From positions 1 through 51,105 of the forward strand of contig CASEKR010000009.1 in NCBI GenBank assembly GCA_949288585.1: a stretch of 51,105 nucleotides of DNA. The letters run 5' to 3'. Shown here one piece after another: positions 24,163 to 32,192 of this stretch (position 1 is the stretch's first letter; every line of letters starts with the position of its first letter). This DNA is from an uncultured Bacteroides sp. (GTDB lineage: Bacteria; Bacteroidota; Bacteroidia; Bacteroidales; Bacteroidaceae). The notes under the pieces were generated by a model that saw only the letters and a list, made by a program, of their open reading frames with translations, had not been told where the DNA came from and made no database searches. The translations under genes and the position numbers were made by a program.

Positions 24163-24240
24163 GCGATGGCTGTATCATAGCCCGATGATGCGGCCATCGC
24201 AAGCAATCGATGGCTGTACCATATGCTTGCGATGGCTGTA
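24163..24240. repeat. CGATGGCTGTA repeats and hairpin between permease and galK
   Basis: Three direct copies of CGATGGCTGTA(T/C)C occur at about 24164, 24208 and 24230. GCCATCGCAAGCA (24193-24205) and TGCTTGCGATGGC (24224-24236) form a perfect 13-bp stem with an 18-nt loop. The hairpin lies between the permease stop and the galK start and could tune expression within the operon. Confidence 0.75.
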
Positions 24241-24249
24241 TCGCTTTTA

Positions 24250-25590
24250 TCAGTCTACGGGAATATCCTTGTTCACGTTCTTGCAACCAACCAAGCTGTA
24301 ATAAAGCAGGTAAGCCAGCAATGCGATGATGAGCCAATAGCTGGTCATGTAACCGGCTGCATCCGAGATGAACTGCTGTACCAGCGGGAAGATGCCACCG
24401 CCTACCACCATCATCATGAACAGACCCGAAGCCTGTGCCGTGTATTTGCCCAGACCTTCTACGGCCAAGTTGAAGATACCGCCCCACATGACGGAAGTGC
24501 ATAGGCCGCAGAGCACCAGGAACAAGGCACTGGCCGGAACCTGGGCTATCTGGAATCCTTCGCCTACGGTGTAGCCCGGCATGGATACGGTGATGCTCTT
24601 CGGCAACAGGATGGCTATCAGGACAAAGCAGATGGCCAACGACGAAGCGACAATCAACTGCGTGCGGCTGGATACCTTGGCGCTGATGGCGCTACTTGCC
24701 AGACGGCCTACCAACATGAGCATCCAATACATGGCAGCAATGGCACCGCCAATGGCTGCCCCGTTGGCTGTCAGGCCCGCACCTCTTTCACTGGCATCTG
24801 CCAAGTAGAAGTTCAGTGTGCCTGGGATACCGATTTCGATGCCCACATATACGAAAATACCGAAAATACCCAATACCGTGTGGCGGAAGTTCCAAGGGCT
24901 GTATTCGAATTTCTCTTTCTTTTGGGAACCTTTCTTCAGGTGGGGCTCAGGAATGCTTACAAAAGTAATGATGAGGAAAGTCAGCACAAATACGCCCATC
25001 GCGATGAACAACAGCGGAGTGACGTCGGACATGGCGGTCTTGTCGGTAACAGTACCAATCAGTGCACCTACGAACAACGGAGTCAGCGTGCCGGCCAGCG
25101 AGTTCAGTGCGCCACCGGTCTGGATAAGCTGGTTACCACGGTTGCCGCCGCCACCCAGCAGGTTCAGCATGGGGTTGACCACCGTGTTGAGCATACATAC
25201 GCAGAAACCGCAGATGAAAGCGCCCAGCAGGTAGATGATAAAGTTCAGTTTGATGACATATTCTCCCATGGAGAACACAGAGGTCTCTGCCCCGCAGAAA
25301 CTGGATAAATATTGAGTGAACAGGCCGAGGAAGCCGACTGCCATGGCGATAAGGGCTGTCTTTTTGTAACCGATTTTTACAAGCATGTTACCTGCCGGGA
25401 TACCCATGAACAGATAGGCTAAGAAGTTCATCATGTTACCCATCATTCCCAGTGTATTCGCACCGGCGTACTCGTTTTTCCAAATCGTGCCAAACGGGGC
25501 GGCCAGATTTGTTACAAAGGAAATCATTGCAAACAGGAAACACATGGCAATGATGGCAATCAGGTTTCCGTTTTTCTTTTCTTGTGTCAT
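24250..25590 (-). CDS. MFS sugar permease (glucose/galactose:H+ type)
   Basis: This is a predicted proton-coupled sugar importer of the inner membrane. It has 446 residues with about 12 hydrophobic helices, from NLIAIIAMCFLFAMISFVTN to WLIIALLAYLLYYSLVG. Segments such as LFMGIPAGNMLVKIGYKKTA and GAFICGFCVCMLNTVVNP resemble the FHS (fucose/galactose/glucose:H+ symporter) family. Position between galM and galK makes galactose or glucose the likely substrate. The gap to galM is 37 nt. Confidence 0.88.
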   Translation of the reverse strand: MTQEKKNGNLIAIIAMCFLFAMISFVTNLAAPFGTIWKNEYAGANTLGMMGNMMNFLAYLFMGIPAGNMLVKIGYKKTALIAMAVGFLGLFTQYLSSFCGAETSVFSMGEYVIKLNFIIYLLGAFICGFCVCMLNTVVNPMLNLLGGGGNRGNQLIQTGGALNSLAGTLTPLFVGALIGTVTDKTAMSDVTPLLFIAMGVFVLTFLIITFVSIPEPHLKKGSQKKEKFEYSPWNFRHTVLGIFGIFVYVGIEIGIPGTLNFYLADASERGAGLTANGAAIGGAIAAMYWMLMLVGRLASSAISAKVSSRTQLIVASSLAICFVLIAILLPKSITVSMPGYTVGEGFQIAQVPASALFLVLCGLCTSVMWGGIFNLAVEGLGKYTAQASGLFMMMVVGGGIFPLVQQFISDAAGYMTSYWLIIALLAYLLYYSLVGCKNVNKDIPVD

Positions 25591-25627
25591 AGTTCTTTTG
25601 TAATTACAGATTTATAAATTTAGTTTA

Positions 25628-26740
25628 TTATTCTTCTTCTCCTTGGATTCCGAATTTGTAGACGGTGATTTGCTGGTATTCGTCGCCAGGCAATAATACG
25701 GCCGACGGGAAATGCGCTTTGTTGGGAGTGTCGGGGAAGCATTGGGCTTCGAAGCATACGGCACTGCGCGCCGGGAATGTGGCGCCGTGGCTGCCTGCGA
25801 ATCCGTTCAGCCAGTTGCCCGTATAGAGCTGTACTCCGCCCTCTGTCGTATAGACTTCCATCGTACGCCCGTTTGCCGGACACAAACAGGTGGCTGCCAA
25901 CTCCAACGCGCCGCGTTCAGTCTTGTTCAGCACATAGCAATGGTCGTATCCGCTTCCGTTTTTCAGTTGCTCGAACGCGTCGTCTATCCGTTCTCCCAGC
26001 GCGTGAGGCGTCCGGAAGTCCATCGGAGTGCCTTCCACCTTCAGAATTTCTCCTGTCGGGATGGACACCTCGTCGATGGGAACATAAAAATCGGCATTGA
26101 TGGTAACGATGTGGTCGAGTGCGGTAGGGGTGGGATGGGCGATGCCCGCCAGATTGAAAAATCCGTGGTTGGTCAGGTTGACGACTGTGGCTTTGTCCGT
26201 AGTGGCTTTGTATTCAATGGCCAGTGCATTGATTTCATCTTCCAGCCGGTAAGTGACTTCTACTTCCAGCTTGCCGGGGAAACCTTCTTCGCCGTCATTG
26301 GAAGTATAGTTGAAGATGACGGTTGTCGAGGTCGGTTGTACGGCGTCCCATACGCGGGCATGGAAGCCTGTCGGTCCGCCGTGCAGGGAATTGGGGCCAT
26401 TGTTGATAGCCAATTGGTGCTCTTCGCCATATAAGGTGAACTTCCCTTTGGCGATGCGGTTGCCATACCGGCCGATGATGGTACTCAAGAAAGGTTCGGG
26501 GCTGTGGATGACATGTTCGATGCTGTCGTGTCCCAGGATGACATTGTCATAATGTCCGTCCTTGTCGGGGACCATGATGGAGAGTATGGCGCATCCGTAG
26601 TTCGTGACGGCCACTTCCATGCCTTTGGCATTCCTTAATATATACAAGTCGGTTTTCTTCCCGTCGATGTCTTTTTGAAAATCTTGCCTGTTCAGGCCTG
26701 ACAGATTGTGTTCTGTTGTAGCAGTGTTTGCCATGATCAT
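25628..26740 (-). CDS. galM: Aldose 1-epimerase (mutarotase)
   Basis: This enzyme interconverts alpha and beta anomers of galactose and glucose, feeding galactokinase. The start is taken at 26740 (MIMANTATTEHN), and MANT at 26734 is equally possible. The protein has 370 residues. Family motifs are present: YGNRIAKGKFTLYGEEH, the catalytic His in VNLTNHGFFNLAG, and the VYTTEGGVQLYTGNW segment before the catalytic Glu region. No signal peptide is seen, so it is cytoplasmic. It is first in the gal operon. A weak promoter-like pair, TTGG-N19-TTTATTTG on minus (26764-26794), lies just upstream. Confidence 0.93.
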   Translation of the reverse strand: MIMANTATTEHNLSGLNRQDFQKDIDGKKTDLYILRNAKGMEVAVTNYGCAILSIMVPDKDGHYDNVILGHDSIEHVIHSPEPFLSTIIGRYGNRIAKGKFTLYGEEHQLAINNGPNSLHGGPTGFHARVWDAVQPTSTTVIFNYTSNDGEEGFPGKLEVEVTYRLEDEINALAIEYKATTDKATVVNLTNHGFFNLAGIAHPTPTALDHIVTINADFYVPIDEVSIPTGEILKVEGTPMDFRTPHALGERIDDAFEQLKNGSGYDHCYVLNKTERGALELAATCLCPANGRTMEVYTTEGGVQLYTGNWLNGFAGSHGATFPARSAVCFEAQCFPDTPNKAHFPSAVLLPGDEYQQITVYKFGIQGEEE

Positions 26741-26896
26741 GGTAGTTTTTATTAATTTGCTTGCAAATAAAGGGAAATTCTTTTGTTCTCCCAAGGAAAA
26801 GGGGGAAAATGTAAGAACCATTTTAGGAAAGTTTAGCGTTTGGGAAAATCTTCATTTCTTTGCTGCCTTTTTTTAGAATCTATTTGAAAATCGCTT

Positions 26897-26993
26897 TCTC
26901 TGTCATGTTGAGTGAAGCGAAGCGAAATCGAAACATCTCCTGAATACCCTTGTTACGTCGGGAGATTCTTCACTGTGTTCCCTTAGACAGAGG
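26897..26993. repeat. TGTCATG..GGAGATTCTTCAC palindromic dispersed repeat, copy A
   Basis: The element begins CTCTGTCATGTTGAGTGAAG, passes AAACATCTCC and returns with GGGAGATTCTTCACT and AGACAGAGG. The arms form an imperfect palindrome of about 95 bp. A related copy is at 37927-38005. Elements with this plan are common between genes in Bacteroides. Confidence 0.75.
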
Positions 26994-27033
26994 AAATGAA
27001 AATCTAAACAGGCTCTTATTTCTTCTTCCAAAT

Positions 27034-27065
27034 TTTGACAGACTACTTATTTTTTTGTATGTTTG
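27034..27065 (+). promoter_or_regulatory. Promoter of manA
   Basis: TTTG at 27034-27037 is followed after 20 nt by TATGTTTG at 27058-27065, an exact match to the Bacteroides -33/-7 consensus and spacing. The start codon is 49 nt downstream. Confidence 0.8.
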
Positions 27066-27113
27066 CCGCCATAATCAATGTAAATCACATTATTAAAGAT
27101 TTTAGTAAGACAA

Positions 27114-28085
27114 ATGTATCCTTTAAAGTTTGAGCCTATCTTGAAGCAAACGCTTTGGGGAGGCGACAAGATCATTCCATTCAAGCATTTGAACGTATCT
27201 CTTCCGAACGTCGGCGAGAGTTGGGAAGTCTCTGCTGTGGAAGGCAGTGAGTCCGTGGTGGCCAACGGTCCTGACAAGGGGTTGACCCTGCCCGAGATGG
27301 TGCGCAAGTACAAAGAAGAACTGGTGGGCGAGGCCAATTACGCGCGTTTTGGCTCCAAATTCCCCTTGCTCATCAAGTTTATTGATGCCAAGTTGGACCT
27401 CTCCATCCAGGTGCATCCCGACGATGCGCTGGCCAAGAAACGCCATAACAGTTTCGGGAAAAACGAAATGTGGTATGTCGTGGCAGCAGACAAAGGCGCC
27501 AAGCTCATCTCCGGTTTCGCCAAGGAGATTACTCCCAAGGAATATAAGGAACGGGTGCACGATGGCTCCTTTGCCGAAGTGTTGCAGACCTGTGACATTC
27601 AGCCCGGCGATGTGTTCTATGTGCCCGCAGGGCGTGTACACGGCATTGGCGCCGGCGCTTTTGTGGCCGAGATTCAGCAGACGTCCGACATCACCTACCG
27701 CATTTTCGACTACAACCGCAAGGACAAAGACGGCAAAACGCGTGAACTGCACACGGCACAGGCTGTGGACGCCATCAACTTCTCCGATGTGCAGGATGAC
27801 TTCCGTACGGCCTACGACCACGTACAGAACGAACCCGTGGAAGTGGTGGCCTGCCCTTACTTCACGACTTCTGTCTATGACATGACCGAGGAAATCTCCT
27901 GCGACTATTCAGAACTCGACTCGTTTGTCATCTTCATCTGTGTGGAAGGCTCCTGCCGCTTGATAGACAACGAGAAGAATGAAATAGCTTTGCAGGCGGG
28001 CGAGACTGTGCTCCTGCCTGCTGCGACACAAGAAGTGACTATCGTGCCGGACAAGGCCGTGAAATTGCTTGAGACTTACGTGTGA
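27114..28085 (+). CDS. manA: Mannose-6-phosphate isomerase, class I
   Basis: This zinc enzyme interconverts mannose-6-phosphate and fructose-6-phosphate. It links mannose use to glycolysis and supplies GDP-mannose precursors. It has 323 residues, the short Bacteroides/Bacillus type. Zinc-site motifs are visible: LSIQVHPDD with His101, GKNEMWYVV with Glu118, and PAGRVHGIGAGAFVAEIQ. A C-terminal cupin-like half follows (CRLIDNEKNEIALQAGETVLLP). It is a single-gene unit with its own promoter and a long-stem terminator. Confidence 0.95.
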   Translation: MYPLKFEPILKQTLWGGDKIIPFKHLNVSLPNVGESWEVSAVEGSESVVANGPDKGLTLPEMVRKYKEELVGEANYARFGSKFPLLIKFIDAKLDLSIQVHPDDALAKKRHNSFGKNEMWYVVAADKGAKLISGFAKEITPKEYKERVHDGSFAEVLQTCDIQPGDVFYVPAGRVHGIGAGAFVAEIQQTSDITYRIFDYNRKDKDGKTRELHTAQAVDAINFSDVQDDFRTAYDHVQNEPVEVVACPYFTTSVYDMTEEISCDYSELDSFVIFICVEGSCRLIDNEKNEIALQAGETVLLPAATQEVTIVPDKAVKLLETYV

Positions 28086-28095
28086 TATTTTCCTA

Positions 28096-28167
28096 CCAGG
28101 CGCGGATTCCATGGGGTTCACAATCTTATGCGTGCGGTCTGCGAAATCCGCGCCTGGTTGTATTTTT
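28096..28167 (+). terminator. Terminator-like long hairpin after manA
   Basis: CCAGGCGCGGATT (28096-28108) pairs perfectly with AATCCGCGCCTGG (28145-28157). The loop is 36 nt and TTGTATTTTTC follows. Confidence 0.75.
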
Positions 28168-28210
28168 CTTTCCTATTTAATACCTTTGTAACGCTAAGTC
28201 CGTACTTTTG
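28157..28210 (+). promoter_or_regulatory. Promoter candidates of the ECF sigma gene
   Basis: GTTG (28157-28160), 20 nt, then TACCTTTG (28181-28188) gives one housekeeping-type promoter. A second -7 box, TACTTTTG, lies at 28203-28210. The sigma gene starts at 28235. Confidence 0.55.
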
Positions 28211-28234
28211 CATTTAAAAACAGACAGCATACCT

Positions 28235-28840
28235 ATGTATTCAGTAAAAAAACTTGCAGATGAGCGGTCGTTGGTGCTTCGCCTGATAGACGGAGATGAA
28301 AATGCTTTTTGCGAACTCTACGCCGCCTATAAAGACCGCCTGCTCTATTTTGCCATGCGCTTCCTGAAGTCCAAGGAGTATGCTGAAGACGTTTTCCAGG
28401 ACACCTTTGCCATTATTTGGCAAGGCCGTCGCTTCATCGATCCGGATGTCTCTTTTTCCGCTTATGTGCACACCATCGTGCGCAACCGCATCCTCAACCA
28501 GCTTCGCACCCTGGAACAACACGAGCGTTTGCGCGAACATATCCTTTCGCAGGCAGTCGATTACAGCAACGACACAAAGCAGGAAATCCTGTTCAACGAC
28601 CTGCGGCAACTCATCTCCAGGGGGCTGCAGTTGCTGACGCCCCGCCAGCGCGAAATCTTCCAGATGAGCCGTGAAATGCAGTTGTCGCACAAGGAAATAG
28701 CCGAACAACTGGGCCTCTCCGTCTATACGGTGCAGGAATCCATATCCACTTCGCTGAAGACTCTCCGCGATTACCTTCGCAAGAATACCGTGACCGGCGT
28801 GGACGCTGTGCTGCTTCTTATCTGCCTGAATGCGTTATAA
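28235..28840 (+). CDS. ECF-type RNA polymerase sigma factor
   Basis: This is an extracytoplasmic-function sigma factor of the SusC/FecR signalling type. The start is MYSVKKLADERSLVLRL at 28235, giving 201 residues. Region 2 is clear (ENAFCELYAAYKDRLLYFAM and YAEDVFQDTFAIIWQ), and so is region 4 (LLTPRQREIFQMSREMQ and LSHKEIAEQLGLSVYTVQES). The gene is 90 nt upstream of fecR, its probable anti-sigma. When the cognate SusC binds ligand, FecR should release this sigma to activate the utilisation locus. Confidence 0.95.
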   Translation: MYSVKKLADERSLVLRLIDGDENAFCELYAAYKDRLLYFAMRFLKSKEYAEDVFQDTFAIIWQGRRFIDPDVSFSAYVHTIVRNRILNQLRTLEQHERLREHILSQAVDYSNDTKQEILFNDLRQLISRGLQLLTPRQREIFQMSREMQLSHKEIAEQLGLSVYTVQESISTSLKTLRDYLRKNTVTGVDAVLLLICLNAL

Positions 28841-28844
28841 AAAA

Positions 28845-28881
28845 GGTTAATGTAACCCCTGTTTCTTCTTCTTCGCGTGTA
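28845..28881 (+). promoter_or_regulatory. Candidate ECF-dependent promoter upstream of fecR
   Basis: AACCCCTG (28854-28861), 15 nt, then GTGTA (28877-28881). The same ACCCCTG-N15-GTGTA occurs upstream of susC at 32309-32335. The left box overlaps a small palindrome GGTTA-ATG-TAACC (28845-28857). Confidence 0.5.
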
Positions 28882-28930
28882 CCTGTTATAAATCGGGCAT
28901 GATCATCATTGCATAAAATTCAAGTGAAAC

Positions 28931-29911
28931 ATGAAATCTACAGGGAATGATAAAAAATGGTGGCAACGGTATATAGATAATCTTTACACCCAAGAAGACT
29001 TCCGCCAACTGGGCCTCCGCTTGGACGACCCGCAATCGGCCAGGGCGCTCCATGAACTGATGTCCGGCATTTGGGAAGAGGCGGCCGCCCAGTCCACAAG
29101 CGACCCTTCGGAACGCGAACAATACAAGGAAGAAGCACGCCGGCTGTTGCGGCGTCTCCGTCCGGCTCGCCGTTTCCGCTTCAAGCGTGTGGCGTCGATA
29201 GCCGCTTCTGTGGCCGCAGTCTGCTGCTTGGTGCTGGGAGTCGCTTATTTCTGGCAGACGGAGAGTCAGGCCAATATCAATTACTTGGAGGCTTCCACTT
29301 CCTACGGCGAGCACAAGGAAGTCCGCCTGCCGGACGGCACTACCTTGGTGTTGAACTCTTGTTCGTCCGTGCGCTATCCCGAGCGTTTTGAGGGCGACGA
29401 GCGTCGTGTCGCCCTCGAAGGTGAAGGCTACTTCCGCGTGCACCACGACGAAGACCATCCTTTCTTAGTTGAGGCTTCCGGCCTGGACGTGCGCGTGCTG
29501 GGCACCTGCTTCAATGTCAAGTCCTATTCCTCCGACCAACTGATGTCCGTAGCTGTGGAAGAAGGCAAAGTGCAAGTCGACCTGCCCGAGGCCATGATGC
29601 GCCTGGTGGCCAGCGAGCGTGTCACCATCGATACCTATTCCGGCGAATATGCCAAGCAGAAATCCGAATCGGAGGTGGCCGTGTGGCGTGAAGGCCGTTT
29701 GCGTTTCTATCGGACTCCTTTGTCCGATGTGGCCAAGGAATTGGAGAGGCATTACCATTGCCGGATAGTGCTTGCGGGCGGGGCAGGGAGCGACAACCTC
29801 ATCTCCGGCGAGCACGACAACAAGACCCTCGACGCCGTTCTCCGCTCCATCGAATATACCAGCGGCATCCGCTACCGCGCGGAAGGGGATAGCATCGTGC
29901 TTTATAAGTAG
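28931..29911 (+). CDS. FecR-family anti-sigma factor
   Basis: This is an inner-membrane regulator that holds the ECF sigma until a signal arrives from the SusC receptor. It has 326 residues. A cytoplasmic N-terminal part (1-85) has Trp-rich WWQRYIDNLYT and basic RRLLRRLRPARRFRFKR before the membrane helix (about 87-107). The periplasmic FecR domain (about 120-215) includes EVRLPDGTTLVLNSCSS, LEGEGYFRVHHDE and VRVLGTCFNVKSYS. A C-terminal DUF4974/STN-like domain (about 253-326) starts WREGRLRFYRTPLSDVAKEL. Normally susC follows directly. Here a reversed block of 2.2 kb intervenes. Confidence 0.94.
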   Translation: MKSTGNDKKWWQRYIDNLYTQEDFRQLGLRLDDPQSARALHELMSGIWEEAAAQSTSDPSEREQYKEEARRLLRRLRPARRFRFKRVASIAASVAAVCCLVLGVAYFWQTESQANINYLEASTSYGEHKEVRLPDGTTLVLNSCSSVRYPERFEGDERRVALEGEGYFRVHHDEDHPFLVEASGLDVRVLGTCFNVKSYSSDQLMSVAVEEGKVQVDLPEAMMRLVASERVTIDTYSGEYAKQKSESEVAVWREGRLRFYRTPLSDVAKELERHYHCRIVLAGGAGSDNLISGEHDNKTLDAVLRSIEYTSGIRYRAEGDSIVLYK

Positions 29912-30000
29912 CGGGTAGAGCGACAAGTTATTCGCCGAATTTTTTCGGCGAATAAAGGGCGTAATCGCCGAAAAGGGGAGGAAAAGCCTTTGGGGAGAGC

Positions 30001-30507
30001 TTATTTGATCACGATGTCGCTGCCGATGATAAGCCTTACGCCGTATTCATTTTTGAATCTTTGCATGTATTCTTTGTGACTGACGGCGAATGTCGGATGT
30101 TTTTTGTTGCAGGCGTATGCCATCCGGTGCCGGAAAGTGTTTATGTCGTGGCAATTTTTAAAAATCCGGATGGTTGTAAGCAATTGTTCTTCAACAGCAT
30201 GTGTTATCCAATCTTTCCTCTGGTCTTTCAATTCGACAAAAATGATATACTTGGCATGGCGAAGCAGGGCATCGCAACGATTTTCCATTTCCCCGTTTTC
30301 ACGTTTGATTTCAATCTTGTTGTCAACGGCTATGAAATAAACCGGTTCTTTTGTCCGGTTTTCAACTATGGCAATCCACTGTTCTCTCTGTGCAGGTTCG
30401 GTGCTCGCATACGCAGGAGTCTTTTCTGCTTCATCCTCATCATCGCAGATGCCGAATAAAGCAGCATTAATCTCTTCTTCGTCTTTGAAAAAGTCAATCT
30501 TTTCCAT
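30001..30507 (-). CDS. PD-(D/E)XK nuclease-like partner of the adjacent ATPase
   Basis: This is a 168-residue protein without signal peptide or membrane segment. An acidic N-terminus (about 1-30) is followed by a core. Asp79 in ENRCDALLRHAKYIIF, Glu92 and Lys94 in FVELKDQRKDW and Gln108 in AVEEQLLTTI fit the D-x12-ExK pattern and following helix of PD-(D/E)XK nucleases. The assignment rests on the motif and predicted strand-strand-helix order only. The start codon overlaps the ATPase stop by 1 nt (TAATG), so the two are translationally coupled and probably act together. Base composition looks more AT-rich than the flanking operon. No named family was recognised. A non-nuclease role is possible. 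Confidence 0.6.
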   Translation of the reverse strand: MEKIDFFKDEEEINAALFGICDDEDEAEKTPAYASTEPAQREQWIAIVENRTKEPVYFIAVDNKIEIKRENGEMENRCDALLRHAKYIIFVELKDQRKDWITHAVEEQLLTTIRIFKNCHDINTFRHRMAYACNKKHPTFAVSHKEYMQRFKNEYGVRLIIGSDIVIK

Positions 30508-31727
30508 TATTCTGCATTCAATTCTTCTTCAATGTCAAGCAACGCATCAAAGAGCATATTGGTGTCGTTCAATTTCTTGTTCAGGAAATTGTCGTCCGAG
30601 GGAAGTCCTTCGTAGTTGCCCAGTTCGTTGGCGGTGCCGTTTTCCAGTTCATAAATTGCCAAGTCTTTCGCTTGTATCAAACTGCCTTTCGGTACTATCC
30701 GATAGAGTTCCGCCTCCAGTTCATCGTGGCCCTTGGCTTTTGCAGCCAGTTGCGTGGCTTTGACTGCCAATGTCAGGTAGTTGATGATGTAAGGACTGTG
30801 CGTGGTTAGTATCAGCCTGTTGTCGGGCAGCGCATTGGTGGTGGCCATCAGTTCGTAGAGCACATTCTTTTGGGAATCGGGGAACAAGTTCAGTTCCATT
30901 TCTTCTACGACGTTGACGAAGCGCGAATAGCGATAGCGTGAAGACAGGCTGCGCAGCGAGGCCTTTTTTACGTCCTCGCTCAACTGGCTGTCGTTCATGA
31001 TGCTTTCCACCTCCCTTTGCAGTGCCTTCTGCTCTTTTTCAGAAAGGTTATTGTTTTGTGAACTGTCTTGTACCATTTCCGACAGATTTTTTGAAACCAG
31101 CAACAGAGGCAGTGCAGACTGGAAACCGCTGGAAGCTGCCGACAGTTTTATTTCAAAGTCGGCATGTGTCAGTTTGGATATGTCGTTGAGGGTATCGTAT
31201 TCAAATCCCACTCCGCCAAAGGGAAGAGTGTATCCGCTTTTCTGCTTAGTTTTCGCATGGGCATACTCTTCGAGGAAAGTCATCATGGAGCTTCCCAGTC
31301 CCTTCAACTGTGAAGGGTGGTCCACGCTGCCCAGAATGCTCCGTTCGGCAGGCACATACATCACCTTCGAGATGCTGAAAAAGTCATGTCCTTGTTCTGT
31401 CTCCTTAATCCTCAATGTCTCGTCTTGATAGCAAAACGTATAATGAGAGCCATTGAACGCCAGTTCCGTATCTGTTCTGAAATAACTTTCCAAATTGTTG
31501 TAGGCAGCGAATGTCTTTCTGAATCTGGAATAGCGCGTAATGTATTGCTCTGTCAGCGAGTGCCGCATCAAGGCTTTCTCTAACCATGAAAACAAGGCGT
31601 AAAGTTTTGCTACGGTGCTTTTCCCGGAGCCTTGTTCGCCTATCATGACGGTCATTTTCCGGATGTCTACCTTCGCTTCCTTGATAGGGCCGAAATGGCG
31701 GATATATAATGTTTCAGTTTGAACCAT
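30507..31727 (-). CDS. AAA/OLD-like (AAA_15/21) ABC-type ATPase
   Basis: This is an SMC/OLD-type ATPase of 406 residues, starting MVQTETLYIRHFGPIKEAKV. The ATG at 31727 is preferred because an earlier in-frame Met lies at the -7 box. Walker A is GEQGSGKST (30-38). YVPAERS lies at 124-130, and a signature-like helix SAASSGFQSALPLLL at 196-210. Walker B with catalytic glutamate is VNVVEEMELNLFP (271-283) and the switch histidine is His310 in LILTTHSPYI. A Glu/Lys-rich helix (about 225-260) fits a short coiled coil. No TOPRIM domain follows, unlike OLD or GajA. The plan is like the ATPases of PARIS (AriA) and Septu (PtuA), which pair with a separate effector. Here the partner is the overlapping nuclease-like gene. 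Confidence 0.85.
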   Translation of the reverse strand: MVQTETLYIRHFGPIKEAKVDIRKMTVMIGEQGSGKSTVAKLYALFSWLEKALMRHSLTEQYITRYSRFRKTFAAYNNLESYFRTDTELAFNGSHYTFCYQDETLRIKETEQGHDFFSISKVMYVPAERSILGSVDHPSQLKGLGSSMMTFLEEYAHAKTKQKSGYTLPFGGVGFEYDTLNDISKLTHADFEIKLSAASSGFQSALPLLLVSKNLSEMVQDSSQNNNLSEKEQKALQREVESIMNDSQLSEDVKKASLRSLSSRYRYSRFVNVVEEMELNLFPDSQKNVLYELMATTNALPDNRLILTTHSPYIINYLTLAVKATQLAAKAKGHDELEAELYRIVPKGSLIQAKDLAIYELENGTANELGNYEGLPSDDNFLNKKLNDTNMLFDALLDIEEELNAE

Positions 31728-31742
31728 AACTATATGTTTTTG

Positions 31743-31750
31743 CAAATGTA
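31743..31750 (-). promoter_or_regulatory. -7 box of the ATPase/nuclease pair
   Basis: On minus, TACATTTG matches TAnnTTTG. The ATG at 31727 lies 15 nt downstream, giving a very short leader. No -33 box is evident. Confidence 0.5.
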
Positions 31751-31846
31751 ACGATTCTGATTGAAAAAGGAGTTGCGTGCCCGCCTTTTTTTGCTCCCGG
31801 GGTGGGACGGAGCCCTATTATCTTCCTTTCTCCTTCGTTACTTCCT

Positions 31847-31903
31847 CTTACCTCGCTCCTACCTCGCTCTTGTGTATAGACAGGAGCGAGGTAAGAGCGA
31901 GGT
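31847..31903. repeat. Nested direct and inverted repeats of TACCTCGCTC
   Basis: The left part has two direct copies of TACCTCGCTC (from about 31849 and 31860). The right part has two copies of its complement, GAGCGAGGTA and GAGCGAGGT (about 31885 and 31896). CTTACCTCGCTCCT (31847-31860) pairs perfectly with 31882-31895, and ACCTCGCTCT (31861-31870) with 31894-31903. The result is a slipped cruciform-capable array upstream of the ATPase gene. Confidence 0.8.
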
Positions 31904-31994
31904 GCGACCGAGAAACGACTTTGGTAGGGCTTCTTTTGACGCAACCTGCGTGGGCTATGGCTTTCAACAAGTCGGCATACTTTTCTGTTATTCA

Positions 31995-32192
31995 TTAAAG
32001 TCCGAGCATAGCCGCAGGGCGTATGTTTAATATAGGGAAGTGCTCTTTTTCATAAGCTATTACGATATCAGACATCATGGTGAGCTCCACGGCATTCTTG
32101 TCGTTAGTCGGGGTATTGTCATCCACTAATGGAAGGAGTTCTTCAATTCTTGATTGGGCAAATTCATATTGTTCTTTGGTTATCTTACTCAT
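31995..32192 (-). pseudogene. Remnant of a HigA-type (XRE) antitoxin
   Basis: This is a 65-residue frame. Residues 1-54 (MSKITKEQYEFAQSRIEELL ... VIAYEKEHFPI) match the N-terminal part of HigA-like antitoxins, with the recurring ELTMMSDIVIAYE and EHFPI. The last residues LNIRPAAMLGL resemble the usual C-terminus (NISPAAMLG). The helix-turn-helix between them is absent, so an in-frame internal deletion is likely. No toxin gene is adjacent. It lies in the same reversed block as the ATPase pair. It may still be expressed as a small protein. Confidence 0.6.

Larger units (their letters stand above)
26741..27113. other. Divergent intergenic region between galM and manA
   Basis: No gene is seen in 373 nt. 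The region holds the weak galM promoter, a palindromic dispersed repeat (26897-26993) and a strong manA promoter (27034-27065). Confidence 0.6.

Noticed and set aside
29929-29954. Perfect palindrome TATTCGCCGA/TCGGCGAATA after fecR as a terminator
   Set aside because: The stem is followed by AAGGGC and not by a T-tract, so intrinsic termination is not supported. It may be a processing hairpin.
31714-31995. Short frames on both strands around the TACCTCGCTC array
   Set aside because: They translate the repeat and flanking spacer, and the composition is not protein-like.
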